In this document: in pieces, positions 8,086 to 16,280 of the stretch | How the letters are laid out: each line of letters opens with the position of its first letter | Position numbering within the stretch: position 1 is the first letter of the stretch | NCBI GenBank assembly: GCA_015523645.1 | Contig: WAJY01000182.1 | Coordinates: 1 to 20,568, forward strand | DNA: 20,568 nucleotides | Source of the DNA: Geoglobus sp. | GTDB taxonomy: Archaea > Halobacteriota > Archaeoglobi > Archaeoglobales > Archaeoglobaceae | Reading direction: 5' to 3' | The notes under the pieces: generated by a model | Database searches by the model: none | Seen by the model: only the letters and a program-made list of their open reading frames with translations | What the model was told of the DNA's origin: nothing | Program-made: the position numbers and the translations under genes

Positions 8086-8583
8086 ATGTGGAGCAAAATC
8101 CAGAAAAAATTTGAGAAGTATCCGTCACAGATTGCTGTTGCAAAGGAATTTCTGAAGCTTGGAATATCTGTCAGAAATGGAAAGGCTTACTGCGGTGGTA
8201 TTGAACTTGTTCCAACAAAAATTGCAGATGCCGTTGGAGTTGACAGAAAGGTTGTAGTCATGGCTATACAGAACATAGAGGAGGATGAGGAACTCAGAGA
8301 GGTGTTCTCCTCATTAAGACCCGTAGCATACATTGCTGAAGTTGCAAGAATACTTGATTTTGGTGTGCTTGAGGTTTTTGCTGAAAGCCAAAAGCCTGGA
8401 ATTGTTGCTGGCATAACAAAGATCCTTGCCGATGAGGGCATAAGCATAAGGTACATGCTTGCTGAAGATCCTGAGCTGAGTGTTGAGAGCAAGCTAACAG
8501 TTGTAACAGAATCAAAAATTCCCGGTAGACTTGTTGACAAGTTTCTTGAAGTGCCAGGGGTTATAAAGATAGTGCTGAGCTGA
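8086..8583 (+). CDS. ACT-domain regulator with N-terminal HTH-like region
   Basis: This 165-residue protein belongs to an archaeal group described as predicted regulators of amino acid metabolism. Residues 1-60 look helical, with a winged-helix-like piece (KIADAVGVDRKVVVMAIQNI). Residues about 85-165 form an ACT domain of the beta-alpha-beta-beta-alpha-beta type (LEVFAESQKPGIVAGITKIL...ISIRYMLAED...TVVTESKIPG). ACT domains usually bind amino acids. It starts 2 nt after pyrI and so is probably in the pyrimidine operon, which raises the possibility that it senses a ligand for that pathway; this is inference. The stop codon directly abuts the stop of convergent trkH. Confidence 0.7.
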   Translation: MWSKIQKKFEKYPSQIAVAKEFLKLGISVRNGKAYCGGIELVPTKIADAVGVDRKVVVMAIQNIEEDEELREVFSSLRPVAYIAEVARILDFGVLEVFAESQKPGIVAGITKILADEGISIRYMLAEDPELSVESKLTVVTESKIPGRLVDKFLEVPGVIKIVLS

Positions 8584-10017
8584 TCACCATCTCTCCCTCC
8601 AGAAGGCTGGAATGAAGAGGGATAAGACTGTGAAGAGCTCAAGTCTCCCAACCCACATATCAAATGCAAGTATCAGCTTTGCAGGTGTTGGCAGTGATGC
8701 ATAGCTTTCAGATGCCCCCACCATCCCAAGTCCGGGACCAACGTTGTTGAGGGTAGCGGAGACTGCAGAGACCGATGTTATGAAATCCAATCCAGTGAGT
8801 GAAACTGCAAGGGTTGAGATTACAAATATGAGGATGTAGAGGGAAAAAAAGGCTGTTATATTGTTTAGAATCTCCTTGTCCACTATCTCATCGTTGAATC
8901 TGACTATTCTTGCGGTTCTCGGTTCTGCACTCTTCAGTATTTGGGAAAGGGAGTGCATTGAGAGAAGGTAGATTCTGGCAACCTTTATTCCTCCTCCTGT
9001 TGATCCTGTGGATCCGCCTATAAACATCAACACCAGAATTAAAAGTCTTGCCGAATCGCTCCACTTGTCAAAGTCAACTGTGGTGTAGCCTGTAGTAGTC
9101 ATTATGCTTGTTGTCTGAAAGAATGAAAACCTTATTGATTGAGTTAGAGGATAACGGTCTAGATTGAGTATGCATATTACCGCTGAAGCTATTAGGATTA
9201 GGGCTATGTAGAATCTGAATTCTGTATCTTTCAAAAACCTGAAATTTCTGTTTAAAAGCAGATAAATAAGGGCGAAGTTTGTTCCTCCCAATATCATGAA
9301 TACGAATATCACAGCCTCTATTGCGGGATTCTGGAAGTATGCTATGCTCTCGCTGTGTGTTGAGAAACCACCTGTTGAAAGGGTTGTGAAAGTATGGGTG
9401 ATGGAGTCAAAGAGACTCATTCCAAATGTATACAGCAAAAGGATTTCAAGGGCAGTTAGAAACATGTAGGTTGCATAGAGCCTTATTGCAGTATCTCTGA
9501 GCTTTGGTCTTATCTTTTCAACCTTAAGTCCTGGAACTTCTGCTTGCAAGAGCGTTTCCCCTTTCTTGGATAAAGCAGGAAATATTGCAACAAACAAAAC
9601 AACTATTCCCATTCCTCCAAGCCACTGCGTCAATCCTCTCCAGAAAAGGAGGGATTTGGGTAGAACCTCAACTCTATTAAAGATCGTTGCTCCTGTTGTT
9701 GTGAAGCCTGACATGGTTTCGAAAAATGCATCCACTGGATGCGTGTGGTAGTATATGTAAGGAATGCTTCCCAAAATTGAGACAAAAAGCCAGCCAAGCC
9801 CAACAATTGCATAGCCTTCCTTGTACTTTGCGATCTCGCTTTCAGGCTTTGAGAGGTGGTAAGCGATAAAGCCTAAGAATAGGCAGAGGGACATTGGTAT
9901 TAGGTAGGCAAAAACATCTTCGTTATAGTAGAATGCGATTAAAATTGGCAAGATGAAAACGATTGAAAAATAGATGATTATCTGGGAAAGATAGTTTACA
10001 ACAAGCCTTGTGTTCAT
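8584..10017 (-). CDS. trkH: Potassium uptake protein TrkH, membrane subunit
   Basis: TrkH is the ion-conducting subunit of Trk/Ktr potassium uptake. The 477-residue protein is almost entirely hydrophobic helices with four pore-loop repeats, visible as GFTTTGAT, STGGFSTH, TTTGYTTVDF and NNVGPGLG, each contributing a filter Gly. The SKKGETLLQAEVPG segment after the third helix and GGSTGSTGGGIKVARI are typical of TrkH. The start overlaps the trkA stop (ATGA), so the channel and its RCK gating partner are coupled. It is the last gene of the tatC-trkA-trkH operon and abuts the convergent ACT gene with no gap. Confidence 0.95.
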   Translation of the reverse strand: MNTRLVVNYLSQIIIYFSIVFILPILIAFYYNEDVFAYLIPMSLCLFLGFIAYHLSKPESEIAKYKEGYAIVGLGWLFVSILGSIPYIYYHTHPVDAFFETMSGFTTTGATIFNRVEVLPKSLLFWRGLTQWLGGMGIVVLFVAIFPALSKKGETLLQAEVPGLKVEKIRPKLRDTAIRLYATYMFLTALEILLLYTFGMSLFDSITHTFTTLSTGGFSTHSESIAYFQNPAIEAVIFVFMILGGTNFALIYLLLNRNFRFLKDTEFRFYIALILIASAVICILNLDRYPLTQSIRFSFFQTTSIMTTTGYTTVDFDKWSDSARLLILVLMFIGGSTGSTGGGIKVARIYLLSMHSLSQILKSAEPRTARIVRFNDEIVDKEILNNITAFFSLYILIFVISTLAVSLTGLDFITSVSAVSATLNNVGPGLGMVGASESYASLPTPAKLILAFDMWVGRLELFTVLSLFIPAFWRERW

Positions 10018-11315
10018 CCTCTCAGCCTTTTCTCCACTTCCTCAACATTCTCCCAAGTTGTTAAAACGTAGAGAAGATCGGATTTTCTCAAAACTGTGTC
10101 ACCCTTTGCAACCTCTATGCTTCCGTTTCTTTTAACTGCTGCAATTATCGTGTTGTCTGGCAGCTTGATCTGGGAAACCCTCTTGTTATCAATACCGCTC
10201 TCAATCTCGATTATTATAACGCCCTCCTTTATCTCTCCAACTGCCTTGACCTTCATCATTCTGAGAATTTTCATCACTTCAAGGTAAGTTGATTTTCTAG
10301 GGGAGAGAGCGGCATCAACTCCAACCTTTTCAAAAAGAGAGGCATATTCCTTTTTGTTCACCCTGACAAATGCTTTTTTTACCCCTAGACTTTTTGCAAG
10401 AAGCGCCACAAGCAAGTTCTTTTCATCACTTTCCGTGCAGGCTATTATGACATCAGCCTTCTCGATCTCCTCCTCTATCATCATGTTCATGTCAGTCGCA
10501 TCTCCAATCACAACCTTTACCTTTCTGAGCTCTCTAAGAGCGTTTTCCGCAATTTTTTCATCTCTTTCTATTATTTTTATGTTGAGATTCAACCTCTCAA
10601 GAAGCTTGGCTGTGTAAACACCAACTGTTCCTGCTCCAACGATAACAACACTCTTTGCTGTCTGCTCTCCTATAATCTCTCTCAAGCCCTCTATTTCACT
10701 GCTTTTTCCGAACACAGCAATCCTGTCCTCGGGTTTAATCACGGTCTCTCCCTTTGGCACTATGATCTTATCTCCACGATGGATTGCCGCAATAATCACG
10801 TTTTTTGGAAATTCTATCTCTGAGATTTTCTTGTTTGCAACCGGAGAGTCTGGCTTTACAGAAAGCTCAACAATCGTTATATCTTCGAATTCTGCAAACT
10901 CAATTGAGCCTGGGAGAGTGACAAGCTTTGCAAAGTCGTATGCAAGAACGAGCTCAGGACAAATAAGAACGTCATATCCAATTGGGTGACCTCTGACAAC
11001 AGGCTTGTCTGCATACTCCGGATTGCCAACTCTCACTATAACTGTGTTGACCCCCATTCTCTTTGCTGCCAGAGCAGAAAGGAGGTTAATCTCATCATCA
11101 CCCGTTACCGCAATGAACATCTGACTTCTCTCAACCCCAGCCTTTTTCAGAATTCTCACATTTGCCGCATTTCCCTTAACAACTTCAACATTAAGCCTGT
11201 CAACCTCTGCAGCCTTTGTTTCATCCTTTTCAATTACAGTTACATCGTACTTTTCTGCAAGATCCTTGGCTATGTTGAAGCCAACCTCACCTGCACCTGC
11301 AATGATTATCCTCAT
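10014..11315 (-). CDS. trkA: Trk potassium uptake protein TrkA, tandem RCK nucleotide-binding subunit
   Basis: TrkA is the cytosolic ring subunit that gates TrkH according to bound nucleotide. The 433 residues hold two RCK_N/RCK_C pairs. The first Rossmann fold starts with IIIAGAGEVGFNIAKDL (glycines from residue 6), the second with VVIVGAGTVGVYTAKLL (from about 222). Each is followed by acidic ends of beta-2 (VIEKDE; IIERDE) that bind ribose, and by a TrkA-C domain. Both halves look intact. Overlaps of 4 nt with tatC upstream and trkH downstream point to one mRNA. Confidence 0.95.
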   Translation of the reverse strand: MRIIIAGAGEVGFNIAKDLAEKYDVTVIEKDETKAAEVDRLNVEVVKGNAANVRILKKAGVERSQMFIAVTGDDEINLLSALAAKRMGVNTVIVRVGNPEYADKPVVRGHPIGYDVLICPELVLAYDFAKLVTLPGSIEFAEFEDITIVELSVKPDSPVANKKISEIEFPKNVIIAAIHRGDKIIVPKGETVIKPEDRIAVFGKSSEIEGLREIIGEQTAKSVVIVGAGTVGVYTAKLLERLNLNIKIIERDEKIAENALRELRKVKVVIGDATDMNMMIEEEIEKADVIIACTESDEKNLLVALLAKSLGVKKAFVRVNKKEYASLFEKVGVDAALSPRKSTYLEVMKILRMMKVKAVGEIKEGVIIIEIESGIDNKRVSQIKLPDNTIIAAVKRNGSIEVAKGDTVLRKSDLLYVLTTWENVEEVEKRLRG

Positions 11316-12085
11316 CTCTCCTCGCCTTCAAACATCCTTCCAATTAAAATACCTATCTCGTACATTAAGATTACCGCAACTAAAACAACAATCTGGGAGA
11401 GTCCTGTTATGTCAAATGTTATGTTTGTTGCAAGGATGAAGACTGCAAAGTAGATCAGGAGCCTTTTTTCCCTGAGCCATTTCGTTGAAATCATTCTCAG
11501 CTTTACAGCTATAATTGTCACCGTTGGGATCTGAAAAGCAAGTCCAACATAGAGTGTAAGCTTTAAGGCATTCTGAAGCGATTTTCTGATTGAGAGAAAG
11601 GGTTCGGCACCAAAATACTCTATGACAACTGTGCTGTAGAGCTTTGGGAGTATTATGTAGTATGAGAAGATAGAGCCCACGATAAACATGATGTAGGAGA
11701 ATGGGAGAAAGAGCTTTAGGAATCTCCTTTCATGCATGTAGAGTCCTGGTTTCATGAAGAGATATATCTGATAGATCAGCCAAGGATATGTCAGGAGGAG
11801 TGAGAAGTAGGCTGAGGCAAGAATTCTTGTTACGATGTATTCCTGAGGTGAGTAGACAACCATGCTCTTTCCTTCAAAGAGATCGTTCCATATGTAGGTT
11901 ATTATAACATCTGATTTGAAGTAGATGGCTATTAGAATTACGATAAAGGGGAAGACTCCCTTTATTACCCTCTCCCTCAGCTCTGCTATGTGCTCTCTAA
12001 GCTCCATGTCTCTGTCTTCTGGAGGCTGCACACCAAAGTTTTTGGATTTTTGAATAAAACAATTCCGTCTGGGCAATTTTATCAT
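11312..12085 (-). CDS. tatC: Twin-arginine translocase subunit TatC
   Basis: TatC is the six-helix receptor for twin-arginine signal peptides and exports folded, cofactor-bearing proteins. The signature N-terminal EHIAELRERV is present, with YPWLIYQIYLFMKPGLYMHERR and a short C-terminal tail. The family's F-E-x-P in helix 4 reads FQIP. The start is uncertain: the ATG at 12085 gives 257 residues with a 26-residue basic leader, whereas a GTG at 12031 or the ATG at 12007 (directly before ELREHI) is more typical. A TATA-like box overlapping 12076-12085 would start transcription near 12055 and so favours a downstream start. No tatA is in the window. Confidence 0.9.
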   Translation of the reverse strand: MIKLPRRNCFIQKSKNFGVQPPEDRDMELREHIAELRERVIKGVFPFIVILIAIYFKSDVIITYIWNDLFEGKSMVVYSPQEYIVTRILASAYFSLLLTYPWLIYQIYLFMKPGLYMHERRFLKLFLPFSYIMFIVGSIFSYYIILPKLYSTVVIEYFGAEPFLSIRKSLQNALKLTLYVGLAFQIPTVTIIAVKLRMISTKWLREKRLLIYFAVFILATNITFDITGLSQIVVLVAVILMYEIGILIGRMFEGEER

Positions 12086-12097
12086 TCAAGGAAAAAT

Positions 12098-12106
12098 GAT
12101 TTATCC
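12098..12106 (+). promoter_or_regulatory. Candidate TATA box of the aconitase X operon
   Basis: GATTTATCC after an A-rich stretch is centred about 26 nt before the ATG at 12128, fitting a leaderless start. Its reverse, GGATAAATC, could also act for divergent tatC. Only 42 bp separate the two annotated starts. Confidence 0.4.
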
Positions 12107-12127
12107 ACTTCTACATGCCTTTAATCA

Positions 12128-13258
12128 ATGCATCTCACTCGCGATGAAGAAAAACTACTGGAAAGTGAAAATCCAACTTTGAGGAAGTGCATGGAGATAC
12201 TCGTTGCACTGGGAGAAGTTTTTGGGGCTGAAAAACTTGTAGAGATAAAGTCAGCTCAGATTTCAGGCATATCATATGACAATATAGGTGATGAGGGTCT
12301 GGAATGGCTTGAGAGCTTTAATGCCAGGGTTGTAGTTAAGACATTTTCAAATCCTGCAGGTATGGACTTGAATAGGTGGAGAGAAATGGGTCTTGAAAAG
12401 GATTTCTTTCAGAAACAGATGAGGATAATAAATGCTTTGAAGAGAATAGGGGTTGAGATAACACTCACCTGCACTCCCTACTACCTTGAAACCCCATCAC
12501 TTGGTGATCACCTTGCATGGGCTGAGAGTTCTGCTGTTGTTTATGCCAATTCTGTAATAGGGGCGAGAACAAACAGAGAGAGCGGAATATCAGCATTGGC
12601 TTCTGCTGTTATAGGAAAGACTCCATATTACGGGCTTCATATAAAAGAGGAGAGATCTCCAAGTGTGAGGATCATTGTTAAGAGAGATGTAGAACCTGCA
12701 ATTGCCGGTTTTACTTCCGGTAAGATTGTGGGATCCGAAATACCCTTGGTTGAGTTTGAAAGAAAGGTATCACATGAGGATCTCAAGGCTTTTGGCTCTG
12801 CTCTGGCAGCAAGCGGGGGAGCCGGAATGTTTCATGCTAAAGAGATAACTCCAGAGTGGATGGATTTTGAAACTCCATCAGAAAAGATCGTTGTTGATGA
12901 GGAAGAGGTTTTTGATGAGTGTGAGCCTGATTTGATTGCAATTGGATGCCCCCATACTTCGGCTGAGGAACTAAAAAGAATTCTTGAGATGCTTAGCAGG
13001 TATGGAAGTCCAAAGAAAAAGCTCTGGATTTTCACATCTAGAAATGTAGCTTTGCAGAATGCCGAGATTGTTAGAAAAATAGAGGAATTCGGGGCAAGAG
13101 TTTTCTATGATACGTGCATGGTTGTCTCACCAGCAACATCAGAATTCGATTGCGTTATGGTAAACAGCGGAAAGGCTCTGGAGTACTTGCCAAAATTGAG
13201 GAACGTTGCTGTAACATTTGGAACTTTGGAAAATTGCATCAGGAGGGCTGTAAAATGA
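12128..13258 (+). CDS. Aconitase X catalytic (large) subunit, probable phosphomevalonate dehydratase large subunit
   Basis: This 376-residue protein is the large chain of archaeal two-gene aconitase X (formerly DUF521). In Aeropyrum the equivalent pair was shown to dehydrate mevalonate 5-phosphate to trans-anhydromevalonate 5-phosphate in the modified mevalonate route to isoprenoids, and the same role is likely here. Three Cys at suitable positions for a 4Fe-4S cluster are present: Cys115 (LTCTPY), Cys274 (IGCPHTS) and Cys330 (DTCMV). The AcnX segment YANSVIGARTNRESG (139-153) is intact. It overlaps the small subunit by 4 nt (ATGA). cis-3-hydroxy-proline dehydratase is the main alternative in this family, but is mostly a fused bacterial form. 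Confidence 0.88.
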   Translation: MHLTRDEEKLLESENPTLRKCMEILVALGEVFGAEKLVEIKSAQISGISYDNIGDEGLEWLESFNARVVVKTFSNPAGMDLNRWREMGLEKDFFQKQMRIINALKRIGVEITLTCTPYYLETPSLGDHLAWAESSAVVYANSVIGARTNRESGISALASAVIGKTPYYGLHIKEERSPSVRIIVKRDVEPAIAGFTSGKIVGSEIPLVEFERKVSHEDLKAFGSALAASGGAGMFHAKEITPEWMDFETPSEKIVVDEEEVFDECEPDLIAIGCPHTSAEELKRILEMLSRYGSPKKKLWIFTSRNVALQNAEIVRKIEEFGARVFYDTCMVVSPATSEFDCVMVNSGKALEYLPKLRNVAVTFGTLENCIRRAVK

Positions 13259-13659
13259 AATTTGGAGCGAGAGTGATATCAAAGGGATATGCAGAGGGCT
13301 ATGCCCTCGTCTCAAAAAAGCCAGTGTCGTTTCTTGGTGATGTGAGTCCTGAGAATGGGGTGATAGTTGACAGAGAGAATGAGATATACGGCGAAAGTGT
13401 TTCAGGCAGAATTTTCGTTTTTCCTGAGGGTAGAGGTTCTACTGTTGGAAGCTACACCTTGCTGAGGATGAAGAAAAGGGGCTGCGCTCCAGCAGGGATT
13501 ATAATGCTCAGGAGTGAGGCAATAATTGCTGTTGGAGCCATAGTAGCAGAAATCCCTCTTGTCGACCTTCCTGAAGTAAATGTAGTTGAGGAGATAAAAA
13601 ATGATGACTTTGTGAGGATATACGCAGGAAAAGAGGGGTGGATTGAGGTTGATAGATGA
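13255..13659 (+). CDS. Aconitase X swivel (small) subunit, probable phosphomevalonate dehydratase small subunit
   Basis: The small chain (formerly DUF126) supplies the swivel domain that closes over the substrate of the large subunit. It has 134 residues from the ATG at 13255, beginning MKFGARVISKG, with the typical FVFPEGRGSTVGSY motif and the RMKKRGCAPAGII and VGAIVAEIPLVDL segments. A longer in-frame reading from 13114 lies inside the large-subunit gene and is rejected because the ATGA junction fits the operon better. The 3' end overlaps the M50 protease gene by 17 nt. Confidence 0.9.
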   Translation: MKFGARVISKGYAEGYALVSKKPVSFLGDVSPENGVIVDRENEIYGESVSGRIFVFPEGRGSTVGSYTLLRMKKRGCAPAGIIMLRSEAIIAVGAIVAEIPLVDLPEVNVVEEIKNDDFVRIYAGKEGWIEVDR

Positions 13660-14659
13660 AAAGAAGATTGGCGAACTTTTTTTAATTTATCAGAAGGAGG
13701 CAAGAGGTGATTTGGTTAGATTTTATGTAGTCCCTCTTGTCAGTTTGAGAAGCAGGGAGATGACAAGATTCTTTCAGGAGATCTCGGCTGAATACGACGT
13801 TAGGCTCAAAACCGAGCATGGAGAATTCGTGCTTGAGTTTAAAAAAAGGAGGGAGAGATACACGCTAAACATAATACTTTTCATTCTAACGTTTTTGAGC
13901 GTCACGTTTACTGGAAGCATGTTTTACGGCAACTTTGATCTCAAGACTGGGCTTCAGTTCGCCCTTGCGGTGATGTTTGTATTAGGAAGTCACGAGCTTG
14001 CCCACTATCTCACAAGCAGAAGATGGGGTATGAAGACATCGCTCCCATACTTCATTCCCTTCCCAACGATAATTGGCACTCTGGGTGCGGTGATAAAGCA
14101 GAGGGGTTTAATAAAGAGCAGGAAGGCTCTGCTTGAAATCGGAATTTCGGGACCGATAGCCGGGGTTCTGGCGTCTGTAATTGTTTCATACTTCGGTTTT
14201 AAAATGAGAGTTCCAGAGATGCCTGCTGAAGGGCAGGTAATTGTTCTAGGAGAGCCGGTGCTTTTCAGACTAATTGCAGAATATGCTGGATATCAGGGAT
14301 ACTTCATTCATCCTGTGGCATTTGCTGGATGGGTTGGAATGTTTATCACGGCATTGAATCTAATTCCTGTTGGTCAGCTTGATGGCGGGCATGTGATGAG
14401 GGCAATTGCAGGCACGAAGTCTGAGCTAGTATCGAGAATATTTCCCTTTATTTTGATCTCCATAGGTTTTATCTACAGAGAATCTGGTGTTTGGCTTTTC
14501 TGGGGGTTGATAACCATGTTTTTCTCAATGCAAAGACATCCGGATCCTGAAGACGATTCAAAACTTCCAATGCGATATGTTGTTGCAGGCATAACAACGT
14601 TTTTGATTGGTTTGCTATGTTTCACACCCACCCCCTTCAGATTTTCAAAAGGTTTATAA
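13643..14659 (+). CDS. M50 family (site-2-type) membrane metalloprotease
   Basis: This intramembrane protease family cleaves membrane-anchored regulators or signal-peptide remnants. The 338 residues start with a cytoplasmic region of about 70, followed by several hydrophobic helices. The zinc motif HELAH is at 117-121 and the third-ligand motif, Asn239...LDGG with Asp247, lies in a later helix, so all catalytic residues are present. No PDZ insert is seen. The TTG at 13643, 5 nt after GAGGGG, is the best start; a second TTG at 13649 is possible. It overlaps the aconitase X small subunit by 17 nt, so co-transcription is likely. Its substrate is unknown. Confidence 0.85.
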   Translation: MRLIDEKKIGELFLIYQKEARGDLVRFYVVPLVSLRSREMTRFFQEISAEYDVRLKTEHGEFVLEFKKRRERYTLNIILFILTFLSVTFTGSMFYGNFDLKTGLQFALAVMFVLGSHELAHYLTSRRWGMKTSLPYFIPFPTIIGTLGAVIKQRGLIKSRKALLEIGISGPIAGVLASVIVSYFGFKMRVPEMPAEGQVIVLGEPVLFRLIAEYAGYQGYFIHPVAFAGWVGMFITALNLIPVGQLDGGHVMRAIAGTKSELVSRIFPFILISIGFIYRESGVWLFWGLITMFFSMQRHPDPEDDSKLPMRYVVAGITTFLIGLLCFTPTPFRFSKGL

Positions 14660-14660
14660 T
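14651..14660 (+). promoter_or_regulatory. Candidate TATA box of the NUDIX gene
   Basis: GGTTTATAAT overlaps the stop codon of the protease gene and is centred about 30 nt before the GTG at 14687. It would give a leader of only a few nucleotides and supports that GTG as the start. Confidence 0.45.
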
Positions 14661-14686
14661 GTCATAATTAAATATGGTGGATTGGT

Positions 14687-15250
14687 GTGAGGTGGCAGGA
14701 AAAGTTCGTTTCACTACTTGACTCAACACTCGAATACATGAGAACAGAGAGAATTGCTGCCATACTAGTCCCCATACTGCTTAAAGAGGAACCAGAAATA
14801 GTCATGATTAAGCGAAAGAAGCACCTCAGCAGAAGTGCAGGACACATAGCATTTCCGGGAGGTATGAGGGATGAAAATGAGAATCCCCTTGAGACTGCTC
14901 TGAGAGAGGCTGAAGAAGAAATCGGTGTGAATCCTGAGGATGTTGAGGTTCTTGGTTTCCTAACTCCAAGAGATGTTTTTGAGCATCAGATCAAAATACA
15001 TCCGGTTGTCGGGGTAATTTACACAGAGAGGTTTGTTAAGAACGAATACGAGGTTGAGAAAATACTTGTTGACCGGCTTGAATACGTTTTGAGGTCAAGA
15101 AAAATTGCAGACTGGGGCCCAAACTTTGAATGTTCAGGAGAGCTTGTTTGGGGAGCATCAAGCAGAATTTTGGATGACCTCTACATGCGCATTCTGAAGA
15201 GATACAGGAGTATTGATGCATTTTTCAACAAATCTCTTGGAATGGATTAA
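14687..15250 (+). CDS. NUDIX hydrolase, CoA pyrophosphatase-like
   Basis: This 187-residue enzyme carries a perfect NUDIX box from Gly59 to Val81 (Gly59, Glu65, Arg73-Glu74, Glu77-Glu78, Gly80), the magnesium site for cleaving nucleoside diphosphates linked to another group. Just before it, SRSAGHIAFPGG resembles the UPF0035 signature that marks coenzyme A pyrophosphatases (NudL type), and the later VLGFLTPRDVFEHQIKIHPVVG region also fits. The substrate is therefore probably CoA or a derivative, but not proven. Start is GTG. It appears to be a single-gene unit with its own TATA box. Confidence 0.85.
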   Translation: MRWQEKFVSLLDSTLEYMRTERIAAILVPILLKEEPEIVMIKRKKHLSRSAGHIAFPGGMRDENENPLETALREAEEEIGVNPEDVEVLGFLTPRDVFEHQIKIHPVVGVIYTERFVKNEYEVEKILVDRLEYVLRSRKIADWGPNFECSGELVWGASSRILDDLYMRILKRYRSIDAFFNKSLGMD

Positions 15251-15308
15251 TTTCAGCCTGATGGAAGAATACTAAAAATCCAGATTCCTTTAAAGAAATC
15301 GGAAATTA

Positions 15309-15322
15309 ATTTAAATAAATTA
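15309..15322 (+). promoter_or_regulatory. Candidate TATA box of the FtsZ-like gene
   Basis: ATTTAAATAAATTA is centred about 27 nt before the ATG at 15342, the spacing expected for a leaderless mRNA. It is the most AT-rich point of the 91-bp gap after the NUDIX gene. Confidence 0.45.
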
Positions 15323-15341
15323 TCCATGAGATTCTTTTAGG

Positions 15342-16280
15342 ATGAAACTTCTCACCATTGGCACAGGTAGAGCCAGCAAAATTGCAGAGATCTTTGCAAG
15401 AAGAGGGGCTAGGGTCAACAATGTAAATTTATTCAAGGCATTTGCAATCGTGCAGTCCATAGAGATGCTGAGAAGTTTGAAGTATATTGAAGATAAGAAA
15501 AAATTTTACGTGGTTTTCAGAGAAGATGTTGATGTTAGAAGTGCATTCAACAGCATAATCTCTTTCAATGAACTTTTTGAAGCTTCCCTAGTTATATGCG
15601 ATCTATTTGACGATTTCTCCTATTTAACTGCTTTAAGACTTGCTGAGGAACTTGAAATATCAACCGAAGAGCCAAGACTGTGTTTGGCTATCACACCCCC
15701 TCTTGACAGTCCGAAAAGTGTCAATACAGCATTCAGAAGAATAAGATCTCTTACAAATGAATTTGAGAGCGTCTTTCTTTACGAAACTTTCACTGGCTTT
15801 GAAGAGCTTTTGATAAAATCTTTCAATGTGATGTCGCTTGTTGGTGAGATTGATGCTAGGAAAAGGGTAAGCGGGGAGGTTGTTGTGGATACAAGCGATT
15901 TTTTAAATTCCCTTGCAAAAGACGGCATAAGTGTTGTAGCTTTTTACAGCCAGAACCTTCCAATGAAGCTGATAAGGAGGTTGAAAAGAAGGAATTACAG
16001 CGAAATAGTGGCAGAGAGAACCGAAAGGATGGTAAAGATGTTTGAAAATGCCCTAAAAAATCTGAGTTCAAGAGGTGAGCTAAGCTCTGCGCAGAAGTCC
16101 TTGCTCGTCTTTTCAGGCGACCCAGATGAGATGACAATGGATGGCATGTTTGAATGCATAAAGGCTATTGAAAGAATGAATCCAGACCTCATTGTGAGGT
16201 TTGGTGACTATCCAGTTCCTAACTCGAATGAGCTGAATGTTGTGACCGTTTTTTCAGGAATAAAGAAGTTTAGGTTATGA
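15342..16280 (+). CDS. Divergent FtsZ/tubulin-superfamily protein lacking the GTP-binding G-box
   Basis: The name is inferred from alignment by eye. The 312 residues follow the order of archaeal FtsZ: KLLTIGTGRASKIAEIF (3-19) at the T1 loop; SLVICDLFDDFSYLTALRLAEEL (82-104) where FtsZ has the GGGTGTG loop and next helix; PRLCLAITPP (111-120) at the following strand; EVVVDTSDF (179-187) where FtsZ has the NVDFAD T7 loop; and a C-terminal half ending LLVFSGDPDEMTMDGM (254-269), DLIVRFGD, ELNVVTVFSGIKK, closely like FtsZ's LTLEE...IIWGA...VRV...TG. The G-box glycines are gone, so GTP binding is doubtful. Such a protein might be a regulator or structural partner of true FtsZ. It overlaps convergent map by 11 bp. 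Confidence 0.6.
   Translation: MKLLTIGTGRASKIAEIFARRGARVNNVNLFKAFAIVQSIEMLRSLKYIEDKKKFYVVFREDVDVRSAFNSIISFNELFEASLVICDLFDDFSYLTALRLAEELEISTEEPRLCLAITPPLDSPKSVNTAFRRIRSLTNEFESVFLYETFTGFEELLIKSFNVMSLVGEIDARKRVSGEVVVDTSDFLNSLAKDGISVVAFYSQNLPMKLIRRLKRRNYSEIVAERTERMVKMFENALKNLSSRGELSSAQKSLLVFSGDPDEMTMDGMFECIKAIERMNPDLIVRFGDYPVPNSNELNVVTVFSGIKKFRL

Noticed and set aside
8187..8669. 160-codon antisense frame over the ACT-domain gene
   Set aside because: Serine-rich low-complexity composition, no start signal, and the opposite strand encodes a well-conserved domain.
10986..11453. 155-codon frame antisense to trkA and tatC
   Set aside because: It crosses the junction of two confident genes, and its product has no recognisable domain.
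13114..13254. 47-residue N-terminal extension of the aconitase X small subunit
   Set aside because: It lies inside the large-subunit gene in another frame and has no family resemblance; the ATGA at 13255 is the expected junction.
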